Shown here: positions 1 to 6,005 of the stretch, piece after piece
Numbering within the stretch: the stretch's first letter is position 1
Layout of the letters: each line of letters opens with the position of its first letter
Source: Acidimicrobiaceae bacterium
Lineage (GTDB): Bacteria > Actinomycetota > Acidimicrobiia > Acidimicrobiales > Bog-793
DNA: 10,154 nucleotides
Reading direction: 5' to 3'
NCBI GenBank assembly: GCA_025463965.1
Contig: JAODBN010000280.1
Coordinates: 1-10,154 of the forward strand
The notes under the pieces: model-generated
Database searches by the model: none
What the model saw: the letters and a program-made list of their open reading frames with translations, nothing else
What the model was told of the DNA's origin: nothing
Translations under genes and position numbers: made by a program

Positions 1-17
1 CGAGCAGGGCGTTTGGC

Positions 18-66
18 ACGTCCGCACGTTAGCAGGACGTCTCTTGGCGAGGCGCTTTGAAGCGCC
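18..66. repeat. Two adjacent short inverted repeats upstream of the first gene
   Basis: ACGTCC at 18-23 pairs with GGACGT at 35-40 across an 11-nt loop. Immediately downstream, GGCGCT at 51-56 pairs with AGCGCC at 61-66 around TTGA. Neither is followed by a T run, so a classical intrinsic terminator is not shown. They could be the 3' end structure of a gene lying left of the window or an operator region. One forward frame coming in from the left edge closes at 58-60, inside the second hairpin, but is too short to identify. Bases 67-104 show nothing recognisable. Confidence 0.3.
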
Positions 67-104
67 CTGCAGGTCTCAAGCGCGCGGCTGTGTTGGCGCT
101 GGGT

Positions 105-110
105 TAGCCT
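105..110 (+). promoter_or_regulatory. Predicted -10 element (TAGCCT) of the holin-like/trmI unit
   Basis: TAGCCT ends 6 nt before the ATG at 117, with no Shine-Dalgarno sequence between. That spacing places the transcription start on or next to the A of ATG, so the mRNA should be leaderless. The same arrangement recurs before dop, pafA and tat. No convincing -35 box is visible, which is common in actinobacteria. Confidence 0.5.
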
Positions 111-116
111 CACCGA

Positions 117-494
117 ATGGCCAAGGACCGGGGGACGGGCATGTCCGACGGCGGGGGAGCGGGCGCGCCGCGCGCCGCGCTCGCCGACACCGTCGCGCTC
201 GTTCGCCGCTACGTCGTCCAAGAGACGATCGGTCCGTTCAAGACCATCGCAAAGCGTGCCGCTCTCGGCGCGGCCGGGGTGATCTTGCTCGGGGTTGGCC
301 TCGTCGTCTGCTTGATCGCCCTCTTACGGGTGCTCCAGGGCGAGACCGGCACCACGTTCGCTGGCAGCTGGACCTTTGCTCCGTACCTTCTTGTGGCAGT
401 GGCCGGCGTGCTGTTGACCGGGGCCGCCGTCGTGATCGGACTGCGGGCCGGGCGCTCACCCGCAAGGCGCGTTCGAGCCGAGGTTCAGCGATGA
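117..494 (+). CDS. Actinobacterial holin-X-like (phage holin superfamily III) membrane protein
   Basis: A 125-residue protein with a polar N-terminus of about 40 residues, a first hydrophobic helix (about 50-72), a short polar loop containing LQGETGT, a second helix (about 88-112) and an arginine-rich tail. The segment YVVQETIGPFK leading into the first helix, followed by LLRVLQGETG, resembles actinobacterial proteins annotated as phage holin family (PF07332 type). These are chromosomal housekeeping-like membrane proteins and no prophage surrounds this one, so a lysis role is not implied. The ATG at 117 is chosen because TAGCCT lies 6 nt before it. An in-frame ATG at 141 preceded by a G-rich stretch is the alternative. 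It opens a co-directional run ending in trmI. Function unknown; the family assignment rests on motif memory. Confidence 0.7.
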   Translation: MAKDRGTGMSDGGGAGAPRAALADTVALVRRYVVQETIGPFKTIAKRAALGAAGVILLGVGLVVCLIALLRVLQGETGTTFAGSWTFAPYLLVAVAGVLLTGAAVVIGLRAGRSPARRVRAEVQR

Positions 495-555
495 GCGGGT
501 TTACGGCACGGCGCCTTGACGCAGGGCTCGGTGCGAAGCCGGGGAGGAAAAGGCG

Positions 556-807
556 ATGAGGACGATCGGTTTGGCGCTGCTTGCGCTGGCGGTGAAGGAC
601 AACGGGGGCGACCGGGTCACCCTCAACCAGATCGAGGAGCGCTTGCGTACCGTGAGCGGCGAAGCCCAGGCGGTGGTCAAGGCCAAGAAGGCGCCCGCCG
701 GCGCGGCCGCAGGGCTCGCCGTCCTTGTCACCGTGGCGCTCACCTATCTTCTCGGGCGCCGGCGCGGCCGCAAGCGAGCGACGGTCCTCGAGATTCGGCG
801 GGTCTGA
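556..807 (+). CDS. Small single-pass membrane protein, unknown function
   Basis: An 83-residue protein. The middle part (about 20-45, VTLNQIEERLRTVSGEAQ) looks amphipathic and helical. A hydrophobic helix at about 47-66 is followed by a strongly basic stop-transfer segment (GRRRGRKR) and a short tail ending in IRRV, suggesting a cytoplasmic C-terminus. GGGGAGG at 541-547 is well placed for the ATG at 556. A start at GTG 592 would remove a hydrophobic N-terminal stretch (LALLALAV) and begin just before VTLNQIEE; it has no ribosome site, so the longer form is preferred. It sits 61 nt after the holin-like gene and 4 nt before the next gene, so it is probably in the same operon. I do not recognise a named family. 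Confidence 0.65.
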   Translation: MRTIGLALLALAVKDNGGDRVTLNQIEERLRTVSGEAQAVVKAKKAPAGAAAGLAVLVTVALTYLLGRRRGRKRATVLEIRRV

Positions 808-811
808 CGCG

Positions 812-1192
812 ATGCTCGGCCTCGTCGACTCACTCGCGCGCCGGGCGCTGCGACGTGGTCTGCAGCGGGGGCTTCTCGGCGGCGACACCCGCTACCTGCT
901 TCTCGGCGCTGTGGCCCTTGTGGTGCGCCTCCTTACGAAGGCGGAGGAGCCGAAGGTCGTCCGTGAGGACCTGAAGCTCGGGGAGACCATGGTCGTGCGC
1001 CACCTCCCCCCGCCTCCGACGCGCCGCCAGCAGCGTCGAGCGCGGGCCCAGGCAGGAGTGCAGTCGGCGGCCAACGAGCTGTCGTGGCCCCAAGCGCTGC
1101 TCCAGCTCGGTGACGCCCCGGCCGAGACCCGGGAAACGAGTCGCCGTCGGCGCCGAGATGACCGGCGCGGGAAGCCTGTGCGGGAGAGTTGA
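812..1192 (+). CDS. Hypothetical basic protein with one hydrophobic segment
   Basis: A 126-residue protein. An arginine-rich amphipathic N-terminus (RRALRRGLQRG) precedes a hydrophobic stretch at about 27-42 (YLLLGAVALVVRLL). A conserved-looking stretch follows (VVREDLKLGETMVVRHL), then a proline run and a long Arg/Gln/Ala-rich, probably disordered C-terminus ending in a dense arginine cluster. The ATG at 812 lies 4 nt after the preceding stop, and its stop at 1190-1192 is 2 nt before the trmI start, so translational coupling in both directions is likely. The ribosome site is weak (GGCGGG). Only the first 65 residues look like a folded or membrane-bound domain. No family or function is recognised. 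The existence of the gene rests on operon packing more than on homology. Confidence 0.55.
   Translation: MLGLVDSLARRALRRGLQRGLLGGDTRYLLLGAVALVVRLLTKAEEPKVVREDLKLGETMVVRHLPPPPTRRQQRRARAQAGVQSAANELSWPQALLQLGDAPAETRETSRRRRRDDRRGKPVRES
1182..1186 (+). promoter_or_regulatory. Ribosome binding site that selects the trmI start
   Basis: GGGAG lies 8 nt before GTG at 1195 but only 2 nt before the in-frame TTG at 1189. This spacing favours GTG 1195 as the trmI start, giving 269 rather than 271 residues. Confidence 0.5.
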
Positions 1193-1194
1193 AC

Positions 1195-2004
1195 GTGCCC
1201 TCGCCAGGGCGAGGGTTGCTGGAGCCAGGGGAGCGGGTGCTCCTCATCGACCCGAAGGAACGCCGCTACCTCATCCGCCTCGAGGCCGGGGGCCGCTTCC
1301 AGACCCACTCGGGCATCCTCGAGCACGACGACGTCATCGGCGGCCCTGCGGGCGTGGAGGTGCAGGCTCGCCAGCCGGGGGGACCGGAAGGAGCCGGCCG
1401 GTGGTTCCTCGTGCTCCGACCGACGCTGGCCGACCTCGTCGTGAAGATGCCGCGCGGGGCCCAGGTGATCTACCCGAAGGACCTGGGGGCGATCCTCATG
1501 GCCGCAGATCTCTTCCCCGGGGCGCGCGTGCTCGAGGCGGGTGTCGGCTCGGGCGCGCTGTCGATGGCGGCGCTGCGCGCCGGCTGCGAGGTCGTGGGCT
1601 ACGAGCTACGGGAGGACTTCGCCGCGACGGCGCGGGCGAACGTTGCCGCCCTGTTGGGGCCGGAGGCTGCCTACCGGGTCGAGGAGCGCGACGTCTACGA
1701 AGGCATCGACCTCACCGACCTCGACCGGATCCTTCTCGACCTGCCGGAGCCCTGGCGGGTGCTGCCCCACGCGGAGAAGGCCCTCGAGCCGGGCGGGATC
1801 CTGCTCGCCTACCTGCCCACGATCAACCAGACGGCCGAGCTTCGCGCCGGCCTGGAACACGGCGCTTTCTCGGGAGCAGAGACCATCGAGGTGTTGCAGC
1901 GGAGCTGGCACATCGAGGGCCGTTCCGTTCGTCCGGACCACCGCATGGTGGCCCATACGGGCTTCTTGACGACAGCCCGCCGCGTGCTCAGACGCGCTCG
2001 ATGA
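1195..2004 (+). CDS. trmI: tRNA (adenine-58-N1)-methyltransferase TrmI
   Basis: A 269-residue S-adenosylmethionine-dependent methyltransferase expected to make m1A58 in the T-loop of tRNA, in the cytoplasm, as a tetramer by analogy with Mycobacterium Rv2118c. The N-terminal beta domain carries the family signature THSGILEHDDVIG. The Rossmann domain has the SAM motif LEAGVGSG (113-120), YELREDF for ribose binding, and the TrmI hallmark DLPEPW (182-187). The C-terminus has RPDHRMVAHTGFL. The length matches the family. It is the last gene of the membrane-protein run, and its final 17 nt overlap the convergent ferredoxin gene. Location of trmI near the proteasomal ATPase is also known in Mycobacterium (Rv2118c near Rv2115c), so the neighbourhood is old rather than accidental. 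An in-frame TTG at 1189 is the alternative start. Confidence 0.95.
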   Translation: MPSPGRGLLEPGERVLLIDPKERRYLIRLEAGGRFQTHSGILEHDDVIGGPAGVEVQARQPGGPEGAGRWFLVLRPTLADLVVKMPRGAQVIYPKDLGAILMAADLFPGARVLEAGVGSGALSMAALRAGCEVVGYELREDFAATARANVAALLGPEAAYRVEERDVYEGIDLTDLDRILLDLPEPWRVLPHAEKALEPGGILLAYLPTINQTAELRAGLEHGAFSGAETIEVLQRSWHIEGRSVRPDHRMVAHTGFLTTARRVLRRAR

Positions 2005-2224
2005 AGATGCACTCCCCAGGGCACTCTTCGGCGGCCTCAGTGACCGCGTCCTCGAGCTCGGGAGAGACCGTGACCATGCCGGCGGCACCGCCGGGGTCGC
2101 TCATCACCTTGTCGCCGTCCTTGACGTAGGCGAGGCCGTCGTCGAGCAGGGTGAACACGCTCGGACAGATCTCCTCGCAGAGTCCGTCGCCCGTGCAGAG
2201 ATCCTGGTCGATCCAGACCTTCAT
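1988..2224 (-). CDS. Small single-cluster ferredoxin with an Asp in place of Cys II
   Basis: A 78-residue soluble electron carrier. It begins MKVWIDQDLCTGDGLC, and its iron-sulfur ligands are read as Cys10, Asp13, Cys16 and the remote Cys68 (EECPGEC). Cys20 precedes Pro21 as in bacterial-type ferredoxins. The pattern C-x2-D-x2-C-x3-C-P matches the Pyrococcus furiosus-type ferredoxin, in which aspartate ligates a [4Fe-4S] cluster; a [3Fe-4S] cluster is the other possibility. Cys72 is extra. The start at 2224 is the first Met before the KVWIDQ fold; GAGGAG lies 11 nt upstream, a long spacing. It converges with trmI (17-nt overlap) and diverges from arc across 209 nt. The redox partner is unknown. 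P450 systems commonly use such ferredoxins, but none is in the window. Confidence 0.92.
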   Translation of the reverse strand: MKVWIDQDLCTGDGLCEEICPSVFTLLDDGLAYVKDGDKVMSDPGGAAGMVTVSPELEDAVTEAAEECPGECIFIERV

Positions 2225-2256
2225 CAAAAACCACACTCCTCGTCGTCCGGCTGACA

Positions 2257-2262
2257 AGCCTA
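2257..2262 (-). promoter_or_regulatory. Predicted -10 element (TAGGCT) of the ferredoxin gene
   Basis: Read on the minus strand, TAGGCT would start transcription near base 2250, giving a leader of about 25 nt that contains the GAGGAG ribosome site. No clear -35 box is visible. It lies in the same intergenic region as the arc promoter, facing away from it. Confidence 0.35.
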
Positions 2263-2371
2263 CCGGAGCAGGCCCGCAGCAACGCGCACCCCTACGGCGG
2301 CGTGCCCTCGAGAGCCTGAGCAGAACCGAGCATGCTCCGAGGCGCCGTACCGACGTCGAGGGGCGGCGGTG

Positions 2372-2377
2372 TAGGGT
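2372..2377 (+). promoter_or_regulatory. Predicted -10 element (TAGGGT) of arc
   Basis: TAGGGT preceded by TG predicts a start near 2384 and a leader of about 50 nt. It is identical to the hexamer before prcB. No strong -35 box is seen 16-19 nt upstream. Confidence 0.45.
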
Positions 2378-2387
2378 CCCCGAAGGC

Positions 2388-2406
2388 CCGCCCAGAAGCC
2401 GGGCGG
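2388..2406 (+). other. GC hairpin in the arc mRNA leader
   Basis: CCGCCC at 2388-2393 pairs perfectly with GGGCGG at 2401-2406 around a 7-nt loop. It would fall within the first few nucleotides of the predicted arc transcript and ends 14 nt before the Shine-Dalgarno core. There is no T run, so it is not an intrinsic terminator. It may stabilise the 5' end or tune translation; this is inference. Confidence 0.35.
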
Positions 2407-2418
2407 ACGGCGGCAAGC

Positions 2419-2427
2419 AAGGAGGTG
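2419..2427 (+). promoter_or_regulatory. Strong ribosome binding site that selects the arc start
   Basis: AAGGAGGTG, with its GGAGG core 8 nt before ATG 2434, is the best Shine-Dalgarno sequence in the window. It rules out the upstream in-frame ATG at 2332, which would add 34 residues of low-complexity sequence and lies before the predicted promoter. Confidence 0.7.
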
Positions 2428-2433
2428 TGCGGG

Positions 2434-4164
2434 ATGGATGAGCACGAGCTTGCCGAACTGCGCAGCAGAGCGGAGGCGGCCGAAGAGGAGGTCTCCGAGC
2501 TACGCCACCGGCTCTCTGAGGCGCCCCATCGTGTGCGCGCCCTCGAGGAGCGGCTCCTCGAGGTGAAGGGCCAGCTCGCCCAGGCGCTCTCCCAGAACGA
2601 GCGGCTGACCTTCACTCTCCAGCAGGCCAAGGAGAACATCTCGGCGCTTCGCGAGGAGGTCGACAAGCTCACCCGGCCGCCGAGTGCCTACGGGACCTTC
2701 CTCCAGACCAACGATGACGGCAGCGTCGACGTGTTCGCGAGCGGCCGCAAGATGCGCGTCGCCCTGCACCCCAACCTCGACGGCAGCGGACTCGAGCGCG
2801 GCCAGGAGGTCGTGCTGAACGAGTCGTTCAACGTCGTGCTCGCACGCCATCTCGAGCGGGCCGGTGAAGTCGTGACCATCGAGGAGGTGCTCGAGGACGG
2901 GACGCGTGCGCTCATCGTCGGCCGGGCCGACGAGGTCCGCGTCGCCGAGATCGCCGACGCCTTGCGGGGCGTGCATCTGCGGGCCGGCGACAGCGTCTTG
3001 ATGGACACGCGTACCCAGCTCCTCTTGGAGAAGCTCCCGCGCCCCGAGATCGACGAGGTCGTGCTGGAAGAGGTGCCAGACGTCACCTACGCGGACATCG
3101 GTGGCCTCGACGGCCAGATCGAGGCGATCACCGACGCCGTCGAGCTTCCGTTCTTGCACCGCGAGCTTTTCGCCGAGCATCAGCTGCCCGCTCCCAAGGG
3201 AATCCTCCTCTACGGCCCTCCGGGATGTGGCAAGACCCTGATCGCCAAGGCCGTGGCGAACTCGCTCGCCAAGAAGGTCGGCGAGCGCATCGGAAACGTC
3301 AACGTGCGGAGCTACTTCCTCAACATCAAGGGACCCGAGCTGCTCAACAAGTACGTCGGTGAGACGGAGCGCCAGCTCCGCCTCGTCTTCCAACGCGCCC
3401 GCGAGAAGTCAGAAGAAGGCGTCCCGGTCATCGTGTTCTTCGACGAGATGGACTCGTTGTTCCGGACCCGTGGCACGGGGATCAGCTCGGACATGGAGTC
3501 GACGATCGTCCCGCAACTGCTCGCCGAGATCGACGGGGTGGAGACGCTTCGCGACGTCATCGTGATCGGGGCCTCCAACCGTGAGGACCTGATCGACCCG
3601 GCGATCCTTCGCCCGGGGCGCCTCGACGTCAAGATCAAGATCGAGCGGCCCAACGCGTCGGCCGCCCAGCAGATCTTCTCCCGCTACCTCCACACCGAGC
3701 TTCCCCTCGACGCGAACGAGGTGACCCAGCTAGGCGGCGGCGACGCTGCCAAGGCGGTCGCCGTCATGATCGAGCGCACCGTCGCTGAGATGTACCGCGC
3801 GGATGACGAGAACCGTTTCCTCGAGGTGACCTACCAGAACGGGGACAAGGAGATCTTGTACTTCAAGGACTTCGCCTCGGGGGCCATGATCGAGAACATC
3901 GTCCGGCGGGCGAAGAAGCTGGCCATCAAGCGGACCCTGGCGGGCGAGGGTCGCGGGATTCGGCTCTCGGACATGCTCGAGTCGATCAAGCAGGAGTACA
4001 AGGAAAACGAGGACCTGCCCAATACGACCAACCCGGACGACTGGGCCAAGATCTCGGGCAAGAAGGGCGAGCGGATCGTCTACGTGCGCACGATCTTCGA
4101 CCACGGCGACGAGGCACGCGGCGGCAGGGCGATCGAGCGGGTGGGGACCGGGCAGTACCTGTGA
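2434..4164 (+). CDS. arc: Proteasome-associated AAA+ ATPase ARC (Mpa)
   Basis: A 576-residue hexameric unfoldase that binds Pup on tagged substrates and threads them into the 20S core. Residues 1-80 form a charged, heptad-rich coiled coil, the known Pup-binding part. Two OB-fold domains follow (about 84-140 and 145-210). The AAA+ domain has Walker A GPPGCGKT (261-268), Walker B VIVFFDE (332-338), sensor-1 Asn382 in GASNRED, and the arginine-finger segment LRPGRLD (392-398). The C-terminus is GQYL (573-576), the HbYX-like tail that docks into the alpha ring of the proteasome. Length and architecture match Mycobacterium Mpa and Rhodococcus ARC, and all key residues are intact. It has its own promoter and hairpin leader, and dop follows after 87 nt with a separate promoter. 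The divergent neighbour is the ferredoxin. Confidence 0.98.
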   Translation: MDEHELAELRSRAEAAEEEVSELRHRLSEAPHRVRALEERLLEVKGQLAQALSQNERLTFTLQQAKENISALREEVDKLTRPPSAYGTFLQTNDDGSVDVFASGRKMRVALHPNLDGSGLERGQEVVLNESFNVVLARHLERAGEVVTIEEVLEDGTRALIVGRADEVRVAEIADALRGVHLRAGDSVLMDTRTQLLLEKLPRPEIDEVVLEEVPDVTYADIGGLDGQIEAITDAVELPFLHRELFAEHQLPAPKGILLYGPPGCGKTLIAKAVANSLAKKVGERIGNVNVRSYFLNIKGPELLNKYVGETERQLRLVFQRAREKSEEGVPVIVFFDEMDSLFRTRGTGISSDMESTIVPQLLAEIDGVETLRDVIVIGASNREDLIDPAILRPGRLDVKIKIERPNASAAQQIFSRYLHTELPLDANEVTQLGGGDAAKAVAVMIERTVAEMYRADDENRFLEVTYQNGDKEILYFKDFASGAMIENIVRRAKKLAIKRTLAGEGRGIRLSDMLESIKQEYKENEDLPNTTNPDDWAKISGKKGERIVYVRTIFDHGDEARGGRAIERVGTGQYL

Positions 4165-4238
4165 GCACCGCACAACGGCGCACCCGGGCGCCGGTCCAGG
4201 CTTGGCCGGCTTGCACCGGTTCGCCGACCCGGCTCCAG

Positions 4239-4244
4239 TAGCGT
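4239..4244 (+). promoter_or_regulatory. Predicted -10 element (TAGCGT) of dop-pup
   Basis: TAGCGT ends 7 nt before GTG 4252 with no Shine-Dalgarno sequence, predicting a leaderless dop mRNA starting at the G of GTG. TTGCAC at 4211-4216 resembles a -35 but its 22-nt spacer is too long. The rest of the 87-nt arc-dop gap holds only a weak 5-bp inverted repeat (GGCGC at 4177, GCGCC at 4188). Confidence 0.5.
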
Positions 4245-4251
4245 CCCGAAC

Positions 4252-5739
4252 GTGGCCATTCCAAAGGTGTTCGGTCTGGAGACCGAGTACGGCATCCAGA
4301 CCGTGAACATGCCGGACTCGAACCCGACGAGCGCCGCCTCCTTGCTAATAAACGCCTACGTCAGCGAACTCGCCCAGGGGGTTGGCTGGGACTTCGAGGA
4401 CGAGTCGCCCGGTCGCGACGCGCGCGGCTTTGTGCGTGAGGGCGCGCAGCCGCCGGAGGTCGAGCGCCACCTCGTGAACACGGTCCTCACCAACGGCGCC
4501 CGTTACTACGTCGACCACGCCCATCCCGAGTATTCGACCCCCGAGTGCTCCTCGCCCCGCCAGCTCCTCGTGCAGGACCGCGCCGGCGAGCTCGTGCTCC
4601 AGCGCTCCATGGTGGCGGCCCGCCGGCTGCTCCCTCCGCGTCAGGAGGTCGTGGTCTACAAGAACAACTCCGACGGCAAGGGCAATTCCTACGGTTGTCA
4701 CGAGAACTACCTCGTGGACCGCGCGGTTCCCTTCCCCGTGCTCGCCCGGCTCGCCACCCTCCACCTCGTCACCCGCCAGGTGTACACCGGGGCGGGGAAG
4801 GTCGGTTGCGAGCTCGAGGGGACGCGCAGCTGGCGTTTCGAGGTGAGCCAGCGGGCCGACTTCTTCGAAGAGGAGGTCGGCCTCGAGACCACGTTGAAGC
4901 GCCCGATCATCAACACCCGCGACGAGCCTCACGCGGACGCGCAGAAGTATCGGCGCCTGCATGTGATTACTGGCGACGCCAACCTGGCGGAGGTCGCCAC
5001 CTTCTTGAAGGTGGGGACCACGGCTCTCGTGCTGTGCCTGCTCGAGGATGACGCCCTCGGAGATCGCGAGCTTGTGCTGGCGGACCCGGTCAGGGCCATG
5101 CACGAGGTCGGTCACGACCCCGGGCTCGGGGCGGCCCTCACGCTCGTCGACGGCACGCGGGCCACGGCGCTCGAATTGCAGTGGGAGCTGTACGGGCGCT
5201 CGCGCAAGTACGCCGAAGAGCGTGGTCTCGCCGCGCTCGGCTCGGAGGAGGAGGGCGCCGAGCTGCTCGAGCGCTGGGAGCAAGTCCTCGTCGGCCTCGA
5301 GTCGGATCCCGCCTCCCTCTCCAAGCAGCTTGACTGGATCGCGAAGCACGAGCTCGTTGAGGCCTACCGCGAGCGCCACCAGTGCGGCCTCGACGACCCT
5401 CGGGTGAGCGCGCTCGACTTGCAGTACCACGACATGCGGCCGGAGCGATCGCTGTTCTCCCGCCTGAAGATGGAGACGCTGGTCAGCCCCGAGGAGGTCG
5501 AGGCGGCCGTCACCGACGCGCCACGCACCACGCGGGCCTACTTCCGCGGCGAGTGCCTGAAGCGCTTCGCACCGGCAATCGCTGCGGCCAACTGGGATTC
5601 GGTGGTGTTCGATCTTGGCGGTGAGGCGCTGCAACGCGTTCCGATGATGGAACCGCTGCGAGGTACCGCCGCCCACGTCGGTACTCTGTTCGAGGAGTGC
5701 GATAGCCCCGCGGAGCTGCTTCGGCGGCTGCGCGGGTAG
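4252..5739 (+). CDS. dop: Depupylase / Pup deamidase Dop
   Basis: A 495-residue enzyme of the glutamine-synthetase-like Dop/PafA family, which hydrolyses the isopeptide bond between Pup and substrate lysine. In species with Pup-GGQ it also deamidates Pup. The N-terminal FGLETEYGI (7-15) supplies acidic ATP/Mg ligands. Asp88 in YVDHAHPEYS corresponds to the catalytic aspartate (Asp94/95 in studied Dops). Other family motifs are KNNSDGKGNSYGCHENYL and RPIINTRDEPHAD. The segment after the first strand (about 24-60, ending in ESPGRDARGF) is the Dop-loop, absent from PafA, and settles Dop over PafA. The C-terminal part (TRAYFRGECLKRF, WDSVVFDLGG) is also Dop-type. Starts at GTG without a ribosome site, next to a -10 element. 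pup begins 10 nt after its stop, so the two are co-transcribed. Confidence 0.97.
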   Translation: MAIPKVFGLETEYGIQTVNMPDSNPTSAASLLINAYVSELAQGVGWDFEDESPGRDARGFVREGAQPPEVERHLVNTVLTNGARYYVDHAHPEYSTPECSSPRQLLVQDRAGELVLQRSMVAARRLLPPRQEVVVYKNNSDGKGNSYGCHENYLVDRAVPFPVLARLATLHLVTRQVYTGAGKVGCELEGTRSWRFEVSQRADFFEEEVGLETTLKRPIINTRDEPHADAQKYRRLHVITGDANLAEVATFLKVGTTALVLCLLEDDALGDRELVLADPVRAMHEVGHDPGLGAALTLVDGTRATALELQWELYGRSRKYAEERGLAALGSEEEGAELLERWEQVLVGLESDPASLSKQLDWIAKHELVEAYRERHQCGLDDPRVSALDLQYHDMRPERSLFSRLKMETLVSPEEVEAAVTDAPRTTRAYFRGECLKRFAPAIAAANWDSVVFDLGGEALQRVPMMEPLRGTAAHVGTLFEECDSPAELLRRLRG

Positions 5740-5749
5740 GGAGGGAAAC

Positions 5750-5950
5750 ATGGCCGAGCGAGAGCTGAAGAGGCGTGCGGCGCCGCAGCGCGAGGCGGCG
5801 CCAGAAGTCGAGGAAGAAGCCCCGGCGACAAGCGAGCGGGGCGAGAAGCTGAAGGCTGAGCTCGACGAGCTGCTCGATGAGATCGACGAGGTGCTCGAGG
5901 ACAACGCCGAGGAGTTCGTCCGCAACTACGTCCAGAAGGGCGGCGAGTAG
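5750..5950 (+). CDS. pup: Prokaryotic ubiquitin-like protein Pup, ending Gly-Gly-Glu
   Basis: A 66-residue, mostly disordered, very acidic modifier whose C-terminal glutamate is linked by PafA to lysine side chains of target proteins. The Arg/Ala/Pro-rich N-terminus is followed by a helix-forming region (about 32-52, KLKAELDELLDEIDEVLED) that docks on the ARC coiled coil, and the classic tail FVRNYVQKGGE. It ends in Glu66 rather than Gln, so it is made ready for ligation and should not need deamidation. GGGAGGG at 5739-5745, overlapping the dop stop, gives a good ribosome site for ATG 5750. Identity is certain from the tail and context. A promoter for prcB lies just downstream, which allows Pup and proteasome levels to be set separately. 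Confidence 0.98.
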   Translation: MAERELKRRAAPQREAAPEVEEEAPATSERGEKLKAELDELLDEIDEVLEDNAEEFVRNYVQKGGE

Positions 5951-5990
5951 CCGCCGGGGCGTCCTTGGCGGCTCCTGCCGGCCCAGCCAG

Positions 5991-5996
5991 TAGGGT
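5991..5996 (+). promoter_or_regulatory. Predicted -10 element (TAGGGT) of prcBA
   Basis: TAGGGT ends 9 nt before ATG 6006 with no Shine-Dalgarno sequence between, predicting a leader of 0-3 nt. TTGGCG at 5965-5970 is a possible -35 but with a long 20-nt spacer. Confidence 0.45.
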
Positions 5997-6005
5997 GGCC
6001 CGCCG

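Noticed and set aside
117..494. Holin-like protein as evidence of a prophage
   Set aside because: No other phage gene, attachment site or integrase is present; such proteins are commonly chromosomal in actinobacteria.
44..559. Forward open frame overlapping the holin-like gene
   Set aside because: It is arginine-rich and featureless, while the overlapping frame at 117-494 encodes two clear membrane helices.
2332..2433. N-terminal extension of arc to an in-frame ATG
   Set aside because: The extra residues do not resemble the family, the ATG precedes the predicted promoter, and a perfect ribosome site serves ATG 2434.
2500..3393. Minus-strand open frame (297 codons) opposite arc
   Set aside because: It lies fully inside the intact ATPase gene on the other strand, and its translation shows no family motif.
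4345..5925. Long minus-strand open frame (526 codons) opposite dop and pup
   Set aside because: It is the shadow of GC-rich codon use in dop; its translation is low-complexity, has no recognisable motif, and the forward frame is unmistakably Dop and Pup.
5950..5972. Inverted repeat GCCGCC / GGCGGC after pup as a terminator
   Set aside because: The loop is 11 nt and no T run follows, so it is not a convincing intrinsic terminator; such short GC repeats arise easily at this base composition.
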